This document shows, piece after piece, positions 48,840 through 60,800 of a stretch of 64,000 nucleotides of DNA; positions within the stretch are counted from its first letter, which is position 1; every line of letters starts with the position of its first letter. The notes under the pieces are model-generated. The model was not told the DNA's origin. It worked only from the letters and a program-made list of their open reading frames with translations, and searched no databases. Made by a program: the position numbers and the translations under genes. Origin of the DNA: Scolanthus callimorphus (lineage: Eukaryota; Cnidaria; Anthozoa; Actiniaria; Edwardsiidae); the NCBI GenBank assembly GCA_033964015.1, contig CM066918.1, forward strand, positions 25,937,387 through 26,001,386. The letters are read 5' to 3'.

Positions 48840-51800
48840 CTGAAAGATAGGAACAAAATCAATCAATTTCGGTGTCGGCTTCCGCCCATTGAGTAAGATA
48901 ACCACTAACACATCCAATGTATCATTTTCTTACTTACCGGATCCCTCGCACTCGGGTTTTATACCGAGCCCTGTACGAGTACCAGATAACTCTTTTCCAT
49001 CTTTATCAACACACCAGCATTCTTCGTCTCCATGGAGACACTGTATACTTTCGAAGTTTCCATTTTCTTTGCACTTGGGCACATAGCTGCCTAAATTAAA
49101 TTTAGCTTCTTGTCTTGTCTGTTGGCAAGGCGTTAATGATTTTCCTGATGAATTTAAGATAAAAATAAACAACTATCATTCCTCCTGTTTCGATCTAACC
49201 TCCAGGGTGTGGGTTAAAAATCCTGGATCTCTCGGCACGGCTTTCCATACGCTTGTGACTGAATCATGACGCTTTGGGGCACAGCTATCGATGGCATTTG
49301 AGCTAAGGGACCGTTCAGTATCTAATGGGGGTACCGTTCTGGATAAACTAAATATATGTTATCTTACGTTCTTAAGACCATGAAAAAATAGAATACAAAA
49401 TCGCTAAAAGATGCAGAAAGAAGCGTTACACTTTCGAAAGTAAGGATTTACATGGATCAGTTATACTTTTATAGTTATCAGTTATACTTTTTAGTTATTT
49501 TAATAATTGTTTGTATGAAATAAAAAAAAGAATTGTTATTAAAACTAGCAATTCGTCAGAAAGGCAACGTAAAAGGTTTCAAATAACACCGCGACTTCTA
49601 AAACTAGGAAACTATCACCATGAATCTCTCAATCTCCAGATTGACATTCATTTTATAATTCATGAAATTTGCAGTCGCAAAATAAAAATCCGCAACCTCA
49701 TGTTGGGGACCACAATCCCCCATCCTGAAATTCCACTAAAATTGTTTCATTCCACCCTGGCATTGCTGGAGGTCCTCAACAGGGGAAGTTTGAATATTTG
49801 TTGCAATTGCATATTGTCTGCTGGATATGGATTTTTGAACACCGTGACTGACCTTGACAAGTTGCGTGACATCTCTGATAGGAAAGGAAATTGTTGGCGT
49901 TGCCGTCACACCCTCCATAGAGAAACACGTCACACTCTTCTGCCGTGGAGTTAAAAAACCAGCGAGGAAGGATTGCATTACACGGGCCACGCTCGAACGG
50001 AAGCTTGCAATTTCCTTTTTCCTCTGCGATAAGAAAAACGTTGGAGTTACTAAAAGAAATTCCGCGCGTTGATTGGTTGGGAGGTTTGTTTTTTCTTGTT
50101 ATATTTATTCATCTCACGAATGCGTGATCATGGAAATAAGCAGCTTTTCTTTAAAGCTACACGTGCAACTGCTCTGACGGGAAGCACCGCCAGAGCTATA
50201 AATTTCCCTCGATAGCAAAAGTGAGCATTGGCTGATGATTAAAATATAAAATGGCGATATTTCTCAATGGACCATCTGCAAGCTCTGGTGAAGTATCCGG
50301 CTCTTCTCGCTAAGATATGAGGAAAAATACTTACATTCCTTCCAAATAAGGTAAGGGGAATATTCTGATAAGGAAGCTTTGCAACCTCGGCAAGGCGACA
50401 GTTTTCTTTTTATTTATTACCCATACCCTTTGCTCTAAGTTATCACTTTTATATCGAAGTTGGATTATATCACATGGACTTTATACGAGGACAATTGGTA
50501 CTTAGAGAGTGAGAATGGTCGGTACGTACAACGCGTGCGATTGCGAAGCTAATTTCAGCCATTTTCTTATGAGGGAGGGGAAATATTTGTAACCATGACA
50601 ACTTATTCTCACGGGATTCAAAATCTACAATCTAAAAATAGATTCATCTAATGCTGTGCTTCGGACGTACACCAATAAGTGATGGAGGCTCCTGGTGAGG
50701 GGCTCCCTGTGCTTTGGAAATCCACCAATAAGTGATTGAGGATCCTGGTGATGGGCTCCCTGTGCTTTGGAAGTCCACCAATAAGTGATGGAGGCTCCTG
50801 GTGAGGGGCTCCCTATGCTTTGGAAGTCCACCAATAAGTGATGGAGGATCCTGGTGATGGGCTCCCTGTGCTTTGGAAGTCCAACAATAAGTGATGGAGG
50901 ATCCTGGTGAGGGGCTCCCTATGCTTTGGAAGTCCACCAATAAGTGATGGAGGATCCTGGTGATGGGCTCCCTGTGCTTTGGAAGTCCAACAATAAGTGA
51001 TGGAGGATCCTGGTGAGGGGCTCCCTATGCTTTGGAAGTCCACCAATAAGTGATGGAGGATCCTGGTGAGGGGCTCCCTATGCTTTGGAAGTCCACCAAT
51101 AAGTGATGGAGGATCCTGGTGATGAGCTCCCTGTGCTTTGGAAATCCACCAATAAGTGATGGAGGATCCTGGTGATGGGCTCCTGGTTGAAGTTAATTTA
51201 CCTTCTGACTCGCAGTTGGCCTTCCATTGGTTCTAGACTTGGCCCTCTCTCTCCCATAGCGACTGGTGCACCAGCATTGGCTTCCCAAGGCATCGCTACA
51301 CTGCATCGTGTCAAAAGATCCATCTGCTCTACACTGGAATGGCCAAGCGTGTTTCATGGTCATCGCATTATTGTGTCCGTAGTGACACGTGGTGATTCCT
51401 TTACCTTGAAACATACGAATAAACATGGCGAGAGCATTAAATGGGTAGTGTCATGATCATTCTAGGGTTAATTTAGGTAGCTTTAATGCAGTCAAATTCA
51501 CAAGAAATGAACAAAAAATCGTATTGGTTTGTTACATTCGTTTTCAGTCACACGTGCACCCTGCACTTTTCGTTTCTGAGTCGCGACTGGTGTTTGATGG
51601 ACGTTAATCAAGACTTTCGACCTCTTCACGGGCCTACGGCTAGCAAAATGTGACCAACCGAGCTTTGTTAAACCTAAAAATGAGCGGTCGGCCATATTTT
51701 GCTAGCTTGTGGGCCTGTGGCTAGGTCGAAAGTCTTGATTGACGTTCACCAAAGACCAGTCGCGACTCGGAATCGAAAAGCGCAGGGTGCACGTGTGACT

Positions 51801-54800
51801 GAAAACGAGTGTAAATAATCTTTCAACTGCTAAATAAGTACGCATTTGGTGTATTTTCGTGTGTTATCGAGCGGGTGGAATTGGATTCCGAATTGGCATT
51901 CGCAAATAAAGAAACACAGAAAACACCTACCATTACACGATGTATTACTCGATTTCAGAAGGATAGTGTTATATAGCGAGTTTCCATATTCATCAACGCA
52001 CCAACAAAAGTGGTCGTCACACTGGACGGGCGAAAATCTACCATCATCAAGGCATTGAATACCATTCTCGCTACTGCTGTTTTGTAGGGCACGACACAAG
52101 TTCTTGTCTAGGAACGAAAGTGAAGCCGAGATCAGTAGAATGGGTAGGCATTCACAGGGAATTTCTGCATAAATCCACCGATGGGAAAAGTTGAATTCCC
52201 CATGGTAGAAGAATGGGAAGTGTTCGGATTCCCCATGGCTATCCATGTGAATTCTGAACACTTCCATGCGTGCGCCTTAGGAAATTGAGCTTTTCCCATG
52301 GATGGGTTTCTGCAGAAGTTCCCTGTGATTGAAGGCGTTGTGTTTATGGCGGAGAACCCTGGTCTTAGAGATCGCCGCTGACATCTTGGATTTTGGAGCG
52401 TGCGCGGCCTGGGGGCAAGGAGAAAAATCGCGCGACTCAAATCCAAGATGGCGGACCGAGAACACAAACCTGGCTAACACCAGCTACCGTCTGCAAACAG
52501 GCTATAGAATAGGCAAGTTATTTGAGTTACAGCAGTTTCAAGTAGCCAGCTTAAGGGGAACCAGTTTATTGGCTTTTGGCTGCTTTTTTTAGTCAATAGA
52601 ACGCTGTTAACATCTTGTTGCCACCCAATTCAGATTATATCATGATTCCTTTGGGTGGTCAATTTGTTTTCACTCGACCGAGTGTATGTGCCGATTTTTG
52701 TCTATCAAACCACGTGAGCCAAATAGATCCAATCAAATCAATTAATCATTGCCAAGTTCTACTGCAGTGAATTGCAGTCTTGCAAGGGAAGCCAAGCGAA
52801 TGCAATGGGCAAGAATCTTATTGGCTCGAACGGATTGCATTGATTGCAACGCAGAACTCCACGATGCTGTATTTCGCGTTATTTCGCGTGTTACCTGAAA
52901 CAGCTGTAAAATTAAACAACGCATGCGTCAATGGAGACTGGGGAGCCTACCAACAGGGCCTGGGGTGACAATCATGAATTTTTTCTCGTTTACTTTCTAA
53001 CAGACATTGAGTTAAAACAGAGTAGAGAGTGCAATATCTAAATGTTATTTCTTCGGCTTTGGACGGTAAACAGAAACTCCAAGCGACATGCTTGGCATTT
53101 TTGTTATTGATATAATTACCGCAGTTTGGCCTTACGCCGGGGTCTCGTCTTGATCCGGGGATTTCTTCTCCTTGTGACGTCACACACCAGCACACGCGGC
53201 TACTCGGATTACACTGAACAGACTCGTAAGACCCATCTGCTTTGCATTCTGGGTAATAACGACCCACAACAGGGATACCGTGTATGCTAAGCGCATTTCG
53301 CCGCTGAATTTGGCATGGACTCAACCAAGCTATGTGATACAAATAAAACCAAATCGGTTAAATGGAATGTCTGAAAGGTAAGAAGCCCCAAAACCCTGAC
53401 CGGGGGCAGGGGCCCGCTCCTCGAACAACCGAGAATTCTTGAGCCGTAAAACGTCCCTTTTACAACATAGTTTTCAGAAGAAGCTGCTCTCCCGAGACTT
53501 ATCGGGTTGAATGAAATCTATTTTTTCAAACGTAGACACTAAAAATATCCATGAAAACGAAGTTCTAGAATATCAGCAGGATAGAAAAGAAAGCGAAAAA
53601 AAACTCGGGATCAATCTGCTAAAATTGAAAACACAACTTTTTCGGGCCCGAGAATTCTCGGGTGTTTCGAGAAACGGGCCCCAGGTACCTCATCACTTGT
53701 TTGACGTTGATGAGGAGAGAAATATTATATGAGATTTTTACTCTTAGTAATGGACTCTTGCGTGAACATCTCTGATCCCAACCTGAGGTGCCTTTTCTCT
53801 CCTCTCACTTTCCAAACAAAAAGAAAATCACGAGCTTAAGCCAATCAGAAATAAATGGCCTCCTTACCTAGAAGTTTGCAGTCAGGCCTGTGTTTTGAGC
53901 GGGTACCCTGTCTCTCGTATCCACGTCTGTTCACACACCAACAATCCATTTGATCACACTGCACCTCCTCGTACGAGCCGTCAGCTTTACAGGTTGGCTT
54001 GAACTGACCAGGACGCTTTTGCTCTTCACATTCCTGACGACGTCGCTGGCACGCAGTTTGGGTTTCTGAGATATCATCAGAAAGTATAAGCTAAAAGAGA
54101 ATTATACCACAACGCGCGCGTTTCTCGAATTCTGATTGTCTTTCAACCATGGGTACATAAAAGCATATACCACAAATTTGTCACAGTAAAACACGCCCAC
54201 AAACACCGGTTGGCTGCGCGCGCAATGTTTTGGTCTTTATATTTGCGCCTCGTGAGTCCACAACATTTTGCTCACTTTATTACGTCATTCCGTGGTATAT
54301 AAGAGGACATACCACATAGAATCCTATGATATCTGTTTTTTGTGTAACTCGATGACGAGATATCATGGGATTCAAGTCTATTCAAAACGTTCAGTAGGTA
54401 GATTCCGCCGAAAATATCACTCTTGCGATATCGCTTTTTTCGTGCTATTTTCTTAGCGGAATCTAGTCTCCTGAAGCTCTTTGAATAATCATATAAAGTC
54501 ATTTTAAATGCCATATGAATTAATCCCTGTTGTTTTTGCTATCTGGACTTTGGAGGACTGAGTCGAGCCACCCACGGGCTATCTGCGGGTTATCTAGCGT
54601 GGTTACCAAGCCAAAACGATGGTGGACAGATTGAGAACTCGAGTCTCTGTAATCCATGTAAGTTTTCATTCAACATTTCGCCGTTTTCTTGCAACTTTCA
54701 CTCAAATTTTTATCAATAGAGGATCTTTTGTCACTTAATAATAAGGTAAACGATTCCAAATATGGCTTTGATCGGCCGTTAGGTTCTGATTGAGGCTTGC

Positions 54801-57800
54801 CTTTGGATTTTAGTTTTCTAAGGCGCTGCCAGGTTTGTTTGAAAGACCTTAAGCTAACAAGCTCTTCAGACAGTGTGCACTCATTCTATTGGTACATGCT
54901 ATATAGAAACAAGGAGGATAAAACATAATGGACGCATATTACAAATGTAACCTTATTTGGTTACTTACCATTCACCCCTGCACAATCTTTTCGTCCCCAT
55001 TTTCTAGTATCTGCTATCTCGTTTCCATTCCTGTCAACACACCAACAGAAACCCGTGGCAGCGTGGCACTGGAGAGGACTGTAGCTACCGTCGTCTCGAC
55101 AGCGAGGGAGGAAGAATGGCAACTCAGAACGACGCCGCATGGCATGGACTAGACGGCGCTCCATTGAACACGCGCCTAGTGACTCTATAGAAGAGAAAAT
55201 GAAGCAATAACCTGGAGAAAAGCTAAAGAATGTAAGACGGAATCCCCCAGAAATTCGAGAATGAAGGGCTAAAATTAAGAACAAATCTGGTGGCAGAAAA
55301 AATTGGAGCATAGATCCTAAATTTTGGTACTTTTTTGACAAGCCTGTATGTAATATATCTCCAGTGACATCAACATTTAACTGTTATGGAAACCTGCGTA
55401 TTTAGGATGCAAAATAATGTAGATTTCAGTCCTATAGACATTGGCAGATAACCTGCGTGGGAAATGGGGCCCACGATGGCACGGTATTCCCCTTTCGCGT
55501 TCTCTCGTACCCATCGACATCGTTTTCCCTGTCATCACCTCGAGGAGGAGGCTCTCGTAACAGCCACAGACGCATGCGCGAGATTTTATACAGAGACGAT
55601 GAAAGGAAGAACTTGCACGCCCGAACGTTACAAAATTAGCCAATCAGTAAAGACACTCAAATGACTGTTGCCAGAGTACAAGAACGGTTCTCTGTTAGCT
55701 CTGCCAAGGTGTACTTCGCTCTTGAAACTCCACAGAAACACCCGCTAAGAAGGTAACAAAGGCATAGGCTTACCAATACGTTGGCAGTCCACTTGTCCCC
55801 GCTGTTTTGTACCAGGTTGTTCGTTTCCGTCCTCATCCACGCACCAACAGTAGCCTTTATAGCACTGGGCATGCGCGTACTTACCACGTGACGTACACGT
55901 GGGGATAAACCTGACTTGAGAATGGACGGGCCACCCCATCGTAGCACGATCACGCTCTTGTTGACACTCGGGTAGAAGTGACCGAGGTTTGTCTAAAGAC
56001 AAAAAAGAAGTAAAAGAAAAAACTGTTAGCGTTTGTATACCGTAAATTACAGCTAAAATCGTTGCATCGCGACCCGCGTTTTCAAAACATCGATTTCTTT
56101 TTTACTTTGCTGTTCCGCCAGTCAAATCTTATGAGCCAATCAGATTCTTGCCCTGTTTCGCCTAGTGCAGTCGCCTGGCTTTCCGTCGCGACGTTGTCTG
56201 GCTTTAGTTGAGAGGGAAGCCAGTTAATTGCACCAGGCGAAACAGGGCAAGAGGTGGCTCAGGTAGTTTGATTAAGGGAACAGCAAAGTCAAAAATCAAA
56301 ACACATTTTGATGTTTCTTGCGTGGGTCACGATGTAACGTTTTAGCTGTAACATACTGTATTTGATCAAATGCGGTTCCCAGGGTTGTGAAATGTGAAAT
56401 GATATCTAAGATGAAGACTGCAATTTCATACTGTACAATCGTGAGTGTAGTAGTGTAGTAAAATTAACGTCCCTGATACGTTTCCCATATACAGGTTAGG
56501 TGCAATGGAATGTGAGGGATATCGATTTAATGTCTCATCACTTTTAAGATGCGGAACACAGGATTAATGACGAATCATTTCAACCCACAAGCAAGGTCTC
56601 GAACCCGGGTAACAGAGGCGAGAGACTTGAACGCCGTAACGCTAGCGCCACCCAGGCTCCCTAAAACATGAAATTCCACACTCGTGACAAATGGCAATGG
56701 TAGTTCAATCGTACCCGATCTCTTGGCACAGCTTACATCACCCCATCTTTGCGTTCTCGATATCGTGTATCCTGATTGATCGACACACCAATGAAACTTG
56801 GAGTTTCCGAGACGTTGCCGGGGACTGTACTCGCCGCTCGGTGTGCACTCGGGAACATGTCGGCCGATTGTCGGGACGCCTGTCCTTCCAAGAGCTATTC
56901 GTCGTTCTTGAAGACAAGGAGTGACTTTCTCTGATAAAAAAATAATACAAAATAAACAACAACAACAACAACAGCTTGACAATGATGGGACATTTAAAAC
57001 AACGTATTCTATAAAATTGAGCGGATTTCTTGACTGTCATGAGCAATTTGCAATCACTTCCATAGGTTTTATTCAAGACAATTGGTGTAGTACTTTTCGA
57101 TTGGTTTCACTACAGTCATATTAAATCTGCTCTAAGGGTGGGACTGATCTCGTACTTGGTCGAAATAAATGCACGAATCCAGCAATAATGAATAATGCGT
57201 TCTCCAATGCTGTAGTTGTGCCATATTGAACGAATCAAGTGACCAGTATAAGCGCGTTGCATCTGAATACTTGTGTACATTCTGAAGAAAAGAGAGCGTG
57301 CGCAATTATAGCTGGAACGAATCGAATCGTCAACCAGCATCTTAACAGGCTAAGCAGGCTAACAACACTGCCATTCATGTCTTTCTCTCACCTAGCCCAT
57401 TGCACACAGGAGTTCCATCTGACATCCTAGTATCAGGCTTCTCTGCGCCATTCTTGTCCACACACCAACAGATCCCAGATACTGTATAGCACTGAAGAGC
57501 TTGGTATTTCCCTCGGATGGCACAGGAGGGAGTGTAATGGCCGAGTACTAGATGGGATCGTCTTCTGCTTTCTGCTAAACACCTCGGGAATACACCTACA
57601 AAAATACAATGCGTGACATTTTGAATCTTGATCCTAACAAAATGAAAATACCATATTTGAAAACAGCTTGCCGAAATTAGAAAAATCCGAAAATTTGAGA
57701 TGATTTGAATACATATTAGCAAAGTTATTGGCGCCCGAAGTAGGCTGTTTCTCTATACGTTTAATGTTGTGGTGGGCAACATTAAACCTATAGGAAAACA

Positions 57801-60800
57801 ACCAACTTCCGACGCTCATAACTTCTGTGTTATTTGTCGAAATCACCTCAAATTTGAGGATTTCACACATTTCGGTGAGCTCTTTTCAAATATGGTGATT
57901 ATATTTTTCTAGGATCAAAATTCAAAATGTCACGCAACACCTGCAAACTCCCCATTCAAACTAACTGAAACTACTGAGATTGCTATAAGTAGGCGAAAAG
58001 TCAAGAGACCGATCAGAAATTGTCGCGTAAACAGCAGAAAAAACTAAGTGTACAAACAAACAAAAAGAAAGAAAACAGGGAAACAATAGTAAGCAGTTTT
58101 TCGCGTTTTGATTGGCTGACTAAACAATGACGCAATACCTCAACCAATAGGAACTTTCAGACAACGCAGGCCTGATTGAGTTTCGAGCTAGCGGGAAACT
58201 AACCAAGCAAACAAGCACACACACACACAGAAAAACAATGGAATGGTGTTACTAAAGATGTACGCTTTTCTCAGACGGTTTCCAACTCTCGTAACTAGCT
58301 AATAGTCCTTTCCACAGTTCCTCGCTCTATTGTGATTCAAATGGGAATTCTAGCCTGGAGTCGAGCCTACCGTTGACCAATGCATTGTTTGGTCAACAGT
58401 ACTAGAATTCCAATTTGAATCACAATATCGCGAGGAACTGTGAAAAGGACTATTTCGCAACTACATTGCGAATACTGACAGACCTATGAAAAAAAGGGTA
58501 ACGATGGGTAAATCCGAGACTTGCCGAGACGCCGAGACTGGCAGTTTAAAATCCGAGCCCGAGACGAAGAGAAAATTTCAGCTCATATATTTACTGTATT
58601 AGAAGTTTGAGAGTAAAAATCCGAGATTCCGAGACGCACGTTAAAAAATCCGAGATTCCGAGACTCTGCTAAAATTTGGCGAGACTCTTGATATTTTAGG
58701 GACCCATCGCTACCCCTAAAAAAGGCAATCCTTTCCTCAAATGCCTCACCTGCGCACTTTCGTCGACACTTATCGTGTGTTGGAAAGTTGTTCGCATTGC
58801 CTCCACATCCACTGTACTTAAAAGGCAGACATTGCCCATTGATACTGTCATAGTACCAAGCGCCAATCGAGGCATGACAGGAACCAACGTCAACCACTAG
58901 ATTACAATGGTGTTCGTCTAGGAAGATGGACAGGAAAAGGATGCTGTTATTTACAAAAAGGCACCAGTATCTCTGGCTACTGTCTAGGGTACATACTCTG
59001 GCGTCCACGTTTTTCAACTTGGCGTACACTTTTATCACGACTGGAATGAAACACACCTTCAAAGCTCTTTAAGTGGTAAAGACATTCTCATCCGAAAAGG
59101 CTAGGAATGGACATCTGCTGTCAGGATATTTGCGAACATAAACGAGCAAGTCTTGATAGTGATAAGTAAATAAGCAATTCCAATAGAACAGATTTCAGAT
59201 GAGTGAGAACACTAAACGCAAAGGAAATACACTTAGCCAATCAGAAATGAAACCCATTCAATAACCAACCAATCAGGGTAAGTCGTGACCCAAGAACAAT
59301 AAAAAGTAAATCTGAATTACATTTGACATTTTCTGAAATTCGCTCTATTAAAAAGTAGGGTTCCAAAGTAGCGAATACCTCTACCAGCTTCCCTTGTCAT
59401 ATTAGAAATAAATTCCGCCGTCTGTGAGCGACTCTTCGCCAGCGATCTGTAGCTCTCCGCGGTAAATACATTTTCAGCTCTGGATGATACCAACATGAGT
59501 TCACTGATATCAATACCGCTGCCGACCCCGACACTGAAAACGTCGACCCCCTTGGACTTCAGCCCACTGGATGCCTGGTCTAGAGGAATGTGTTTTGTTC
59601 CTTTACCGCGGTTTTGTTTCTTGTCGATCACTAATACCAGTACCTAAAATAGAAGATTATTTAAGCATTAGAGCACAATTTATCGGCGAAATAGAGCACG
59701 CGTGATGTTGGGAGACACGTTGTAAAATTACGAGTGAGGTATAGTCAGAAACATATAAGTGAGTTGAAACGTGTAACAAACATACATTGCTTTAGTGCCA
59801 AGCTGCGGAATATTCGCAGAATAAATAATTGAATAGATTTTGAAAATAATGTTCTTGAAAGACTTCAAGATGTAAAAGGTTAGTATATTATCACTTACCA
59901 CTGTTGCACTACTTTATTTGAGAAAAAAAATGAAATATTATGAAGAGAAAAACTTCTTGGGTTAGCAGTCGAGGGTTCGTTATTGACCAAATGTGGTCAT
60001 AAACTGGCTATGAATAATCCGCAGCTTGGTTCGCCGTTACATGTTTCTGGTATAGTTTATCTATACCTTAAGTTATTTATTTATTCGTGTATGTTTTTCA
60101 CGTATTATTTCTTCTTCTTTTTTTCGTTATTGTGTATTGTTGCTAGTTGTTGCCTCAGTCGGTGCACGTACCTCTGCTGAGCCTCATTAGTGCCGGATTA
60201 GCTCGCTATTGGCAATTATCTTATTTTAAAAATGGTTATGTGAATGGTTTGAATACCAGCTCGACATTCTTAACACTCTGAAGTTCTCGAACTTACCCGT
60301 TTGGCATTTCTTCTCATTCTGTTCGATTCAACGAAAACCTTCTCATCTAAGAATCGCAACCCTTGATCAAGCTTTCCTGCCTCTCCTTCCATATCCATGC
60401 TTCTAATGATGTCCAGCACCCTCTGTTTCGAGCGTCTTCCCCATGGCAGGCTAGAAAATTTCAGAGGAACCTGCACTTCTGAAGCGGATATCACAAGACT
60501 CACGTGGGTACCCCTGCGCGTTACGTCGAAGGAGGAGACAATGGAACTGGCAAATCGACGCAGGAACTTTTGGACGGAAGAAGACGGGGATGGCGGAAGC
60601 ATTATTACTAGATCCAGAGGGAATTCTCCTATAGCAAACAAACGAACTGATTATACACGACATATAAACAATCAAAGAAGGCCTACTAAAGAAGACGGGG
60701 ATGGCGGAAGCATTATTACTAGATCCAGTGGGAATTCTCCTATGGCAAACAAACGAAGTGATTATACATGGCATATAAACAATCAAAGAAGGCCTATGCT

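Noticed and set aside
50644..51046. Minus-strand repeated frames (SPSPGSSITY..)
   Set aside because: They are the 53-bp minisatellite read with a 106-nt period, lying in an intron.
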